This document shows, in pieces, positions 22,311 to 29,908 of a stretch of 36,864 nucleotides of DNA. The stretch lies in the NCBI GenBank assembly GCA_039800005.1, contig JBDLRN010000062.1, forward strand, positions 1 through 36,864, read 5' to 3'. The notes beneath the pieces are model-generated. The model did not search any database and was not told where the DNA came from. It saw nothing but the letters and a program-made list of their open reading frames with translations. Within the stretch, counting starts at the first letter, position 1. Each line of letters begins with the position of its first letter. The position numbers and the translations under genes were made by a program. Source of the stretch: Casp-actino8 sp039800005 (GTDB lineage Bacteria; Actinomycetota; Acidimicrobiia; Acidimicrobiales; Ilumatobacteraceae).

Positions 22311-23468
22311 ATGTCGGGAATCCGCACCAGCAAGGCCGCCGTTCTGTGGGGTCTGAATCAGGACTGGACGATCGAGGAGATCGAGGTCCATCCGCCCAAG
22401 GCGGGCGAAGTGATCGTGCATTGGAAAGCCGCCGGTATGTGCCACTCCGACGAGCACCTCGTCACCGGTGACATGGTTCCGCCCAAGGAGATGTGGGAAC
22501 TCATGGGCATCACCGACTTCTTCCCGATCATCGGCGGCCATGAAGGCGCCGGTGTGGTGGTCGAGGTCGGCCCGGGTGTCACCTCGGTCGCGGTGGGTGA
22601 TCACGTGTCGGCGTCGTTCGTGCCGTCGTGCGGTCGCTGTCGTTACTGCTCGACCGGTCGTCAGAACCTCTGCGACAACGGTGCCAAGACCTTCATCGGC
22701 GGCATGATCACCGACGACACGCATCGTCACTTCGTGAAGGGCCAGCCGGTCACTCTCATGGCCAAGCTCGGCACGTTCAGCGAGTACGCGTGCGTGTCGG
22801 AGCAGTCGATCATCAAGGTCGAAAAGGACATCCCGCTCGAGTGCGTCGCGCTGGTGTCGTGCGGTGTGGCCACCGGATGGGGTTCGGCCGCCAACCGCGC
22901 CGGCACGCAGGCCGGCGACACCGTCGTCGTGGTCGGCTGCGGCGGCATCGGCATGAACGCCGTGCAGGGTGCTCGCATGGCCGGTGCCAAGCGCGTGATT
23001 GCGGTCGACCCGGTCGAGTTCAAACGCGAAAAGGCGATGGAGTTCGGCGCCACGCACACGTTCTCGTCGATGGCCGAGGCGATGCTTCCCGTCATGGAGA
23101 TGACCTACGGCCAGATGGCCGACCGCGTCATCATGACCCCGGGTGTTCTCGAAGGCGAGATGATGGCCGAGGGAATGAACCTCACCGGCAAGGGCGGCAC
23201 CGTGGTGGTCACCGCCATCTCGCCGATGACGTCGGAGACCGCGTCGGTCAACCTGTTCCAGCTCGCCATGTGGAACAAGGAGATCAAGGGCACGATCTTC
23301 GGTTCACTCAACCCGCGCGCCGACATTCCCGCGCTGCTCGACATGTATCGCGCCGGTCAGTTGAAGCTCGACGAACTCATCACCAAGACCTATCCGCTCG
23401 AGAAGATCAACGAGGGATATCAGGCGATGCGCGACGGCACGAACATTCGTGGCGTCATCGTCAAGTGA
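22311..23468 (+). CDS. NDMA-dependent (mycofactocin-linked) zinc alcohol dehydrogenase, second copy
   Basis: A protein of 385 residues, clearly paralogous to the first copy. It has the same zinc ligands (GMCHSDEHLVTGD, GGHEGAG, VSCGVATGWG), structural cysteines CGRCRYCSTGRQNLC, and the nucleotide fold VGCGGIGMNAVQGA with VAVDP. It carries an insertion of about 15 residues after VTGD (VPPKEMWELMGITDFF) that the first copy lacks. This probably changes the substrate pocket or subunit contacts. The ATG at 22311 follows a Shine-Dalgarno. Its stop overlaps the moxR GTG as GTGA, so dehydrogenase and MoxR are translationally coupled. It likely has its own promoter after the palindromic element. Confidence 0.93.
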   Translation: MSGIRTSKAAVLWGLNQDWTIEEIEVHPPKAGEVIVHWKAAGMCHSDEHLVTGDMVPPKEMWELMGITDFFPIIGGHEGAGVVVEVGPGVTSVAVGDHVSASFVPSCGRCRYCSTGRQNLCDNGAKTFIGGMITDDTHRHFVKGQPVTLMAKLGTFSEYACVSEQSIIKVEKDIPLECVALVSCGVATGWGSAANRAGTQAGDTVVVVGCGGIGMNAVQGARMAGAKRVIAVDPVEFKREKAMEFGATHTFSSMAEAMLPVMEMTYGQMADRVIMTPGVLEGEMMAEGMNLTGKGGTVVVTAISPMTSETASVNLFQLAMWNKEIKGTIFGSLNPRADIPALLDMYRAGQLKLDELITKTYPLEKINEGYQAMRDGTNIRGVIVK

Positions 23469-24376
23469 CGTCTCGTCGCGCTCTTCTCGACTCGCTCGAC
23501 TCATCCGTCGTCGGACGTCGTCGTGAAGTCGAACTAGTGGTCGCCGCGCTCGACGCCGATCGACACGTTCTGCTCGAAGGTCCACCTGGCACCGGCAAGA
23601 GCACGTTGTTGCGCGCCGTCGCCGAAGGGCTCGGTATCGGATTCGTCTTCGCGGAGGGCAACGCCGAGCTGACCCCGGCCCGTCTGGTGGGTCACTTCGA
23701 TCCGGCCCGCGTGCTGAACGAGGGTTACGAGCCCGACGTGTTCGTCGACGGCCCACTCGTCACCGCCATGCGTGACGGCTCGCTGCTGTACGTCGAGGAG
23801 ATCAACCGCATTCCCGAAGAGACGTTGAACGTGCTCATCACCGTGATGAGCGAAGGCGAACTGAACGTGCCGCGTTACGGCCGCGTGGTCGCCTCCGACG
23901 GCTTTCGGCTCGTGGCCGCCATGAACCCCTTCGACGCCGTGGGAACCGCGCGGATCTCGGGCGCGGTCTACGACCGCGTGTGTCGCGTGTCGATGGGCTA
24001 CCAGTCGGCGGCCGACGAGGTGAACATCGCGTCACGCACCACCGATGGATTGCCGGCCGGCTGGCTCGACAAGGTGGTCGAACTCGTTCGTCGCACCCGC
24101 TCGCACCCCGATCTGCGCGTCGGTTCGTCGGTGCGCGGTGCCATCGACATGGCGGCGGTCGCGTCGTCGCTCGCCTCGGTGCGTGGAGGTGCGGTCACCG
24201 ATCGCGACGTGTCGCTCGACGCCGCCCTCGTGGCCCTGTCGGGCCGCGTGCGTCTGCGTGAGGGAAGCACCCGCACCTCCGAGGACGTGATCACCGATCT
24301 CTGGAACGAGGTGTTCGCACCGGCCACCGAGGCCAACGGGGGAAAAGCGACCGCCCCGACGGGGGCGACCCACTAG
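23465..24376 (+). CDS. MoxR-family AAA+ ATPase
   Basis: A protein of 303 residues. Walker A is GPPGTGKS (39-46) and Walker B is SLLYVEEINR (about 106-115). A sensor region reads VAAMNPFDAVGTARISGAVYDRV. MoxR ATPases work as chaperones that insert cofactors or assemble complexes, usually with a VWA partner; examples are methanol dehydrogenase and CO dehydrogenase maturation. The GTG start shares bases with the stop of the second alcohol dehydrogenase (GTGA), and the VWA gene follows after 29 bases. I infer that it matures or activates the mycofactocin-dependent dehydrogenase. A role unrelated to the dehydrogenases remains possible. Confidence 0.9.
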   Translation: MTSRRALLDSLDSSVVGRRREVELVVAALDADRHVLLEGPPGTGKSTLLRAVAEGLGIGFVFAEGNAELTPARLVGHFDPARVLNEGYEPDVFVDGPLVTAMRDGSLLYVEEINRIPEETLNVLITVMSEGELNVPRYGRVVASDGFRLVAAMNPFDAVGTARISGAVYDRVCRVSMGYQSAADEVNIASRTTDGLPAGWLDKVVELVRRTRSHPDLRVGSSVRGAIDMAAVASSLASVRGGAVTDRDVSLDAALVALSGRVRLREGSTRTSEDVITDLWNEVFAPATEANGGKATAPTGATH

Positions 24377-24405
24377 CCAAGGAAGGCGCGGCCGCCGACC
24401 AGGCG

Positions 24406-25299
24406 GTGTCGGAGGCGTCGAAGCGCACGTTGTCGCGTCGTGAACTCGCCAAGCACGATCAGTTCGAGCAGGTGTCGCCCGAAGTCGGTGAGCTCGACGA
24501 GAGCGCCGTCGACGAAGGAATGGACGAGGATCCCGATGCGATGCTCGCGTTACTCGCCGATCTCACCGCCGCGACCGATCCGAAGTTGCGGGAACTCGCC
24601 AAACGACTCGCTGGTCGGCTGTTTCTCGATCTCGCCAAGCGCGGTCCGATCCGCCCGCGAGGCATCGGCAAGATGGCGACGCTTCCGTATCGACCCGATG
24701 CCGGTGACATCGATCTGGATGCGTCGATGTCGGGCATCGTCGAGGCCCGTGCCGCGCGTTCGGCCATCGACCCCGAAGAGTTGAAGGTGCGCACGTGGGT
24801 GCGACCGGGAACGGCCATCGCACTCTGCGTCGATCGCAGTGGTTCGATGGGTGGTGAACCGTTGGCCACTTCGGCAGTGGCCGCGGCCGCCGTCGCCTGG
24901 CGCAGTCCAGAGGACTACAGCGTGATCACCTTCGGCAAGGACGTGGTGGTGGTGAAGAGCCAGGAGTCGTCGAAGGGCGGCGAGCTCGTCGTCGACGACG
25001 TTCTGTCGCTGCGCGGATTCGGTACGACCGACCTGGCCGGTGCTCTACGAACGGCAGGAGAGCAGCTCGGCCGCTCGCGGGCCGGACGACGAATCACCGT
25101 GGTGTTGAGTGACTGTCGGGCGACCGTGGAAGGCGACGTGGCCGCCGCCGCTCGGGCCCTCGACGAAGTGGTGATCATTGCCCCGGCCGAGGACGACGCC
25201 GAGGCCCAGGCCCTGGCCGCCGAGATCGGTGCTCGCATCGCCACCATTCACGGACCGAGCGAGGTTCCGGCCGCCCTCCAAATCGCCCTCGGCGACTGA
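24406..25299 (+). CDS. VWA-domain protein, MoxR partner (CoxE-like)
   Basis: A protein of 297 residues. The N-terminal third is charged and helical (RRELAKHDQFEQVSPEVGELDE), with a basic KRGPIRPRGIGKM stretch. The VWA domain begins near residue 137 with an intact MIDAS motif, DRSGSMGG (D143, S145, S147), and further conserved features in GFGTTDLAGAL and VVLSDCR. There is no signal peptide or membrane segment, so it is cytoplasmic. Paired MoxR and VWA proteins typically act together on a target enzyme. The start is a GTG at 24406. A strong AAGGAAGG lies about 20 bases upstream, too far for a normal Shine-Dalgarno, so the start is a little uncertain. Confidence 0.85.
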   Translation: MSEASKRTLSRRELAKHDQFEQVSPEVGELDESAVDEGMDEDPDAMLALLADLTAATDPKLRELAKRLAGRLFLDLAKRGPIRPRGIGKMATLPYRPDAGDIDLDASMSGIVEARAARSAIDPEELKVRTWVRPGTAIALCVDRSGSMGGEPLATSAVAAAAVAWRSPEDYSVITFGKDVVVVKSQESSKGGELVVDDVLSLRGFGTTDLAGALRTAGEQLGRSRAGRRITVVLSDCRATVEGDVAAAARALDEVVIIAPAEDDAEAQALAAEIGARIATIHGPSEVPAALQIALGD

Positions 25300-25302
25300 A
25301 GA

Positions 25303-25321
25303 TGTAGCACAACGTGCTACA
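25303..25321. promoter_or_regulatory. Operator palindrome of the toxin-antitoxin operon
   Basis: TGTAGCA (25303-25309) and TGCTACA (25315-25321) form a perfect inverted repeat with a 5-base spacer. It overlaps the -10, as expected for an autorepressing Phd/YefM antitoxin site. Confidence 0.7.
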
Positions 25322-25323
25322 CT
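25318..25323 (+). promoter_or_regulatory. Leaderless -10 (TACACT) of the antitoxin gene
   Basis: TACACT ends 6 bases before the GTG at 25330, and its first four bases are also the end of the operator palindrome. Confidence 0.6.
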
Positions 25324-25329
25324 GCGTCG

Positions 25330-25584
25330 GTGGCCTCCGTCATCTCTCAACGAGAACTTCGTAACGAGTCGGGCGAGATCATGCGCAGGCTCGACGAAGG
25401 CGAGACGTTCATCGTCACGCGCAACGGGCAGCCGGTCGGTCAACTGATCCCGCTACGTAAGCAACGTCTTGTCAGTAGGGAGGCGTTGCTCGAAGCGTTC
25501 GAAGGTGCGCCACGAGTCGACTTCCGACAACTCAGGCAGGACCTCGCGGAAGACCTCGATGATTCGTTGATTTGGGACGAATGA
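25330..25584 (+). CDS. Type II antitoxin, Phd/YefM family
   Basis: A protein of 84 residues. The N-terminal DNA-binding and dimerisation part SVISQRELRNESGEIMRRLDEGETFIVTRNGQPVGQLIPL is typical of Phd/YefM. The acidic C-terminus (LAEDLDDSLIWDE) is the usual toxin-wrapping tail. The GTG start directly follows an operator and -10, and the toxin ATG begins one base after the antitoxin stop. It should neutralise the VapC-type toxin and repress its own operon. Confidence 0.9.
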   Translation: MASVISQRELRNESGEIMRRLDEGETFIVTRNGQPVGQLIPLRKQRLVSREALLEAFEGAPRVDFRQLRQDLAEDLDDSLIWDE

Positions 25585-25585
25585 G

Positions 25586-25987
25586 ATGGATCGAACTGTC
25601 GGATTACTCGACACCTCGGCGGTCATCGACCTCGGTGTGATCGACAGACAATTGCTTCCGAACGAAATCGCAGTTTCTGCGATCACGTTCGCTGAATTGT
25701 CTGCCGGACCTCATGCGGCGAAGACCTCGGCTGATCGAGCACGACGTCAGGAGTTGCTCCAACGACTCGAGTCGTCTCTGGACCCGTTGCCCTTCGACAC
25801 CCAAGTCGCACGTGTTTTTGGTCGCTTGTACGGCGAGATCAAGAGTGAAGGTCGAGCGATTCGAGGAGCGAAGACCCTCGACATGATGATCGCCGCGACT
25901 GCACTTCACCATCGGATGCCGCTCTACACAAGGAACTCAGCCGATCTCACTGCGATTCGACATCTCGTCGACATCCGTTCGATTTAG
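25586..25987 (+). CDS. PIN-domain toxin, VapC family
   Basis: A protein of 133 residues. It has the PIN-domain acidic residues at LLDTSAVIDL (first Asp), AELSAGP (Glu) and TLDMMIAATAL (Asp), followed by the usual PLYTRNSADL. VapC toxins are Mg-dependent ribonucleases that often cut tRNA or rRNA. It is encoded right after its antitoxin. Base composition is lower than its surroundings (32 of 60 bases GC in 25801-25860), which suggests transfer. Its TAG stop lies only 3 bases from the stop of the convergent LCP gene. Confidence 0.9.
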   Translation: MDRTVGLLDTSAVIDLGVIDRQLLPNEIAVSAITFAELSAGPHAAKTSADRARRQELLQRLESSLDPLPFDTQVARVFGRLYGEIKSEGRAIRGAKTLDMMIAATALHHRMPLYTRNSADLTAIRHLVDIRSI

Positions 25988-25990
25988 CGA

Positions 25991-27265
25991 CTAGCGGCAG
26001 GCGGGATCGTCGGTCGGCAGCACGCCGACCTCGTTCGACTCCACGAACACCGGGGGAAGCGTGGTCGTGGTCGTGGTGCTTCCCGCCACCGTCGTGCTCG
26101 AGCCCGACGGAGCGCGGGTCGTGGTGGTCGACTCGACCGGAGCCTCGAACAATTGCTCGGGTGCATCGACCAGACGCGCCTCGCCACGGAAGACCGCCAA
26201 CACCGCTTGCATCGAGTCGCTCTTCAGATTGGGCTCGATCACGGAGTTGCCGTTGATCATCTTGCCGGTTCCCTCGATCTGATACGTGTTCATGGTCGCC
26301 GGGTCGAGATCGCTCATCGCCTGCGCCAATTCGAGCAACTTGCCGGGGGTGAGTTGGTCGTCGAGGATCACGTACTGCAGTCCGGCATCGATCAACTGCT
26401 TGGCCACCGTGGGGCTACCCGCTCCCACATCGAGAGCCTTCTGCAGGGCGCGACGCAGGAAGTCCTGCTGGCGCGAGATGCGTCCGCGATCGGCCGCCGG
26501 ATCCTCTTTCCACTTCCCGGCGTCCTCGTCGAAGTACTGCAGCTTGCGCGAGCGGACGTAGGCGAGACCTTCCTCGCCGCCGAAGGTGTGACAGCCCGGA
26601 TCCTCGATGAGCAGACCCGTGTTGCGGTCGCGAATGCCGGTGGCGAAGGGAACGCGCACCCCTCCGACGGCGTCGACGATCTGCTTGAACGCGCAGAAGT
26701 CGACGTTCACGTAGTGGTCGACCGGGATGCCGAAGTTCTCCCAGATGGTGAGGATGAGCGTGTTCGGATCGTCGCGGTTGAACGCACTGTTGATGCGACT
26801 ACGCGACGACCGGCCGGCGATCTTCACCCATAGGTCGCGCGGGAACGACAGCACCGCCGACGCATTGGTGGTGGGATCGAGCCGCAGGATCATGATCGTG
26901 TCGGCGCGCTCGCCGAGTCCGTTGCGATTGCCGAAGGCGTCGGCATATGGAGAGTCGGGATCGACGCACGCCCCGTTGTCGCTGCCGGTGATGAGGAAGT
27001 TGCGCGCCGACATGTCGACCGGTCCGGCCACGAGGGTGACGTCGACCGCGGTGTCGGGAGTGCCGTCGGGTTGTGTGGACGGAGGAAGGGTGAGTTTGGG
27101 GCCGGTGGCACTCACCAGGCTGACGACCTTGCGATCGTTGGCCTTCTCGTTGCCGTAATAGATGGCGAGCGCGGCGCCGAAACACGCGATCACGACGAGC
27201 AGGTTGAGTCCGAGAACGAACCGTTGCGGCCAGGTTCGGCGACGTTTGCGGGGACGGTCGTTCAC
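25991..27265 (-). CDS. LytR-CpsA-Psr (LCP) family cell-wall ligase
   Basis: A protein of 424 residues. A basic N-terminus (RPRKRRRTWPQR) is followed by one membrane helix (FVLGLNLLVVIACFGAALAIYY), so the bulk is outside the cell. The LCP domain carries RADTIMILRLDPTTNASAVLSFPRD, SRINSAF and the later GEEGLAYVRSRK with catalytic arginines. LCP enzymes attach arabinogalactan or other glycopolymers to peptidoglycan. The C-terminal 60 residues are a Thr/Ser/Pro-rich tail ending near a Cys (DDPACR). The GTG start has TAACTT 9 bases upstream. The gene has its own unit, 39 bases downstream of the valS stop. Confidence 0.9.
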   Translation of the reverse strand: MNDRPRKRRRTWPQRFVLGLNLLVVIACFGAALAIYYGNEKANDRKVVSLVSATGPKLTLPPSTQPDGTPDTAVDVTLVAGPVDMSARNFLITGSDNGACVDPDSPYADAFGNRNGLGERADTIMILRLDPTTNASAVLSFPRDLWVKIAGRSSRSRINSAFNRDDPNTLILTIWENFGIPVDHYVNVDFCAFKQIVDAVGGVRVPFATGIRDRNTGLLIEDPGCHTFGGEEGLAYVRSRKLQYFDEDAGKWKEDPAADRGRISRQQDFLRRALQKALDVGAGSPTVAKQLIDAGLQYVILDDQLTPGKLLELAQAMSDLDPATMNTYQIEGTGKMINGNSVIEPNLKSDSMQAVLAVFRGEARLVDAPEQLFEAPVESTTTTRAPSGSSTTVAGSTTTTTTLPPVFVESNEVGVLPTDDPACR

Positions 27266-27274
27266 AACGGGTCC

Positions 27275-27280
27275 AAGTTA
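27275..27280 (-). promoter_or_regulatory. -10 (TAACTT) for the LCP gene
   Basis: On the minus strand TAACTT ends 9 bases before the GTG at 27265, giving at most a two- or three-base leader. Confidence 0.4.
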
Positions 27281-27304
27281 CCGGCGGGCACCGAGGGGCC
27301 GGGG

Positions 27305-29872
27305 TCAGTCGGGGGTGCCGTCGGTCGACAACGTCACCTCGACCACGGGGGTCGACTGGGCGTCGTCGATCGTGAAGGCCCAGTTCTCGACACTGCCGGC
27401 ATCGGTCAGTTCGACACGGGCCGATTCGACGGCTGCGACGTGAGCCGCCGAAGCCCGCACCGACGCCAGAGCGACCGGAGTCTTCTGCGACGTCTTGGCC
27501 TCGGTCTTGCTCCGACGAATCTGCGCGAGCACCTCACCGATCGGATCGAGGATCGCCACGTCACCCGTGTTCCCGAGTTCGGCGCGAGTGGGCCACGAGG
27601 CGCGATGCACCGAACCGTTCTGCCACCAGCGCCACACCGACTCGGTGGCGAAGGGGATGAACGGAGCGAGAAGTCGCTGCAGAGCCGACAAGGCCGAACG
27701 CAATGCGACCTGAGCCGAGACGGCTCCCTCGGTGCCGTGCACGTTGTAGGCGCGGCCCTTCACGAGTTCGAGATGATCGTCGCAGAACCACCAGAACGTG
27801 GCCTCGGTTCGCTCGAGGGCGCGCGCGTAGTCGTATTCGTCGAAGGCGCGGGTGGCCTCGTCGACGGTGTCGGCGATGCGGGCGAGCATGGCGAGGTCGA
27901 CGGGCGAGGTGGGCGTCGCGTCGGCCGGAGGTTCGCCGAAGCCGAGCACGAACTTCGAGGCGTTGAGCAATTTGGTGGCCAATTTGCGGCCGACCTTCAT
28001 CTGCTCCTCGCTGAACGCAGTGTCGACTCCGGGGCGAGCCGACGCTGCCCAGTAGCGCACCGCATCGGAGCCGAACTTGTCGAACAGGTCGAGCGGCGTG
28101 ACCACGTTGCCCTTCGACTTCGACATCTTCTTGCGATCGGGGTCGAGGATCCAGCCCGACAGTGCGGCATTGGTCCACGGAAGAGAGTCGTGTTCGAAGT
28201 GCGAACGCACCACGGTGCTGAACAGCCACGTGCGGATGATGTCGTGTGCCTGCGGACGCAGATCCATGGGGAACACGCGCGCGAACAGATCGGCATCGTC
28301 TTCCCACTGGGCGGCGATCTGCGGCGACAACGACGAGGTGGCCCACGTGTCCATCACGTCGGGATCGCCGGTGAAGCCGTTGGGCTGATCGCGCTGATCG
28401 GTCGAGTACCCCGGTGGCACGTCGGTGGACGGATCGATCGGCAGCATCGATTCGTCGGGCACGATCGGTCGGTCGTAGTCGGTCTCGCCGTGTGCGTCGA
28501 CCGGATACCACACCGGGATCGGAACGCCGAAGTAGCGCTGACGGCTGATGAGCCAGTCGCCGTTCAAGCCTTCGACCCAGTTGGCGTAACGGTGTCGCAT
28601 GTGATCGGGATGCCACGTGAGACTCTCGCCGCGCGCGAGCAGATCGCGTCGCAGTTCGGCGCCACGGCCGCCGTTGCGGATGTACCACTGGCGACTCGTG
28701 ACGATCTCGAGCGGACGATCGCCCTTTTCGAAGAACTTCACCGGGTGGGTGATCGGGCGCGGTTCGCCGATCATCGCCCCCGATTCGCGCAAGGCCTCCA
28801 CGACCTTGTTCTGGGCCTGATTCACGTAGAGCCCGGCGATCTGCTCGAACGCAGCCACCCCGTCGGGCGAGTCGAGTCCCGACGGGGGAGTGGCGACGAT
28901 GCGCCCGTCGCGGCCGATGATGGCTCGCGTGGGCAGGTTCAGTTCGCGCCACCACGTCACGTCGGTGACGTCGCCGAAGGTGCAGATCATGGCGATACCG
29001 GTGCCCTTGTCGATCTGCGCCAGCGGATGGGCGAGGATCGGCACTTCGACTCCGTAGAGGGGCGTGCGCACGGTGGATCCGAAGAGAGGCTGGTAGCGCT
29101 CGTCGTCGGGATGCGCGACGAGGGCGACACACGCGGCGATGAGCACCGGACGGGTGGTGTCGATGATCACGTCGCCGTCGCCATCGGTGCGCGCGAACTT
29201 CACCTGGTGGTAGGCGCCCGGACGTTCACGATCCTCGAGTTCGGCCTGCGCGACTGCCGTCTTGAAGTCGACGTCCCACAGCGTGGGCGCTTCCTGTGTG
29301 TAGGCCTCGCCGCGGGCCAGGTTGCGCAGGAACGCGCGCTGGCTCACGCGGCGGCTGCGCTCGTCGATGGTGGCGTAGAGATACGTCCAGTCGACCGACA
29401 GGCCGAGCCGTCGGAACAGATCCTCGAAGATCTTCTCGTCCTGGTGCGTGAGTTCTTCGCACAACTCGATGAAGTTGGGACGCGAGATCGAGACCGCCTG
29501 ATGGTCCTTGGGCGGATCGCCGCGGAACGGAGGCTGGAAACCGGGCTGATAGGGCACCGACGGATCGCAACGCACGCCGAAGAAGTTCTGCACGCGGCGC
29601 TCGGTGGGCAGGCCGTTGTCGTCCCAACCCATCGGGTAGAAGACCGACTTGCCGCGCATGCGTTGATAGCGCGCGATGGTGTCGGTGTGGGTGTACGAGA
29701 ACACGTGCCCCATGTGCAGCGAACCCGACACGGTGGGCGGCGGGGTGTCGATCGCGTACACCTGCTCACGACCGGCCGTGCGGTCGAAGCGATACACGCC
29801 TTCGGCCTCCCACGACTCGATCCAGAGAGGCTCGATTCCGTCGAGGGTGGGCTTCTCGGGGATCTCTGCCAT
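27305..29872 (-). CDS. valS: Valyl-tRNA synthetase, archaeal-type
   Basis: A protein of 855 residues that charges tRNA-Val. Class I signatures are PPPTVSGSLHMGH (HIGH motif) and KKMSKSKGN. The segment after the first motif, YPMGWDDNGLPTERRVQNFFG, is the version found in archaeal and some bacterial ValS, not the GTDHAG form of E. coli type. The C-terminal coiled coil of the common bacterial enzyme is short or absent, and the protein ends soon after an anticodon-binding helical domain. The editing domain is present (VIIDTTRPVLIAACVALVAHPDD). The ATG at 29872 has TAGCCT 8 bases upstream. It is divergent from cysS, 36 bases from start to start. Confidence 0.93.
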   Translation of the reverse strand: MAEIPEKPTLDGIEPLWIESWEAEGVYRFDRTAGREQVYAIDTPPPTVSGSLHMGHVFSYTHTDTIARYQRMRGKSVFYPMGWDDNGLPTERRVQNFFGVRCDPSVPYQPGFQPPFRGDPPKDHQAVSISRPNFIELCEELTHQDEKIFEDLFRRLGLSVDWTYLYATIDERSRRVSQRAFLRNLARGEAYTQEAPTLWDVDFKTAVAQAELEDRERPGAYHQVKFARTDGDGDVIIDTTRPVLIAACVALVAHPDDERYQPLFGSTVRTPLYGVEVPILAHPLAQIDKGTGIAMICTFGDVTDVTWWRELNLPTRAIIGRDGRIVATPPSGLDSPDGVAAFEQIAGLYVNQAQNKVVEALRESGAMIGEPRPITHPVKFFEKGDRPLEIVTSRQWYIRNGGRGAELRRDLLARGESLTWHPDHMRHRYANWVEGLNGDWLISRQRYFGVPIPVWYPVDAHGETDYDRPIVPDESMLPIDPSTDVPPGYSTDQRDQPNGFTGDPDVMDTWATSSLSPQIAAQWEDDADLFARVFPMDLRPQAHDIIRTWLFSTVVRSHFEHDSLPWTNAALSGWILDPDRKKMSKSKGNVVTPLDLFDKFGSDAVRYWAASARPGVDTAFSEEQMKVGRKLATKLLNASKFVLGFGEPPADATPTSPVDLAMLARIADTVDEATRAFDEYDYARALERTEATFWWFCDDHLELVKGRAYNVHGTEGAVSAQVALRSALSALQRLLAPFIPFATESVWRWWQNGSVHRASWPTRAELGNTGDVAILDPIGEVLAQIRRSKTEAKTSQKTPVALASVRASAAHVAAVESARVELTDAGSVENWAFTIDDAQSTPVVEVTLSTDGTPD

Positions 29873-29880
29873 GGGTCGCC

Positions 29881-29886
29881 AGGCTA
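29881..29886 (-). promoter_or_regulatory. Leaderless -10 (TAGCCT) for valS
   Basis: On the minus strand TAGCCT ends 8 bases before the ATG at 29872, opposite the cysS -10. Confidence 0.55.
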
Positions 29887-29894
29887 GGCGAGCG

Positions 29895-29900
29895 TAGGCT
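29895..29900 (+). promoter_or_regulatory. Leaderless -10 (TAGGCT) for cysS
   Basis: TAGGCT ends 8 bases before the ATG at 29909. It is 8 bases from the valS -10, nearly the same geometry as at 12735-12755. Confidence 0.55.
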
Positions 29901-29908
29901 GGTCACCT

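Noticed and set aside
22131..23057. Minus-strand frame of 308 codons over the second alcohol dehydrogenase
   Set aside because: It resembles the false frame over the first copy because the two dehydrogenases are paralogous. It is a mirrored shadow, not an independent repeated gene.
27071..29887. A 938-codon open frame antisense to valS
   Set aside because: It is a GC-rich shadow of valS. The opposite strand encodes a full-length synthetase with its motifs, and the shadow protein is rich in Arg/His/Gly/Asp with no recognisable domain.
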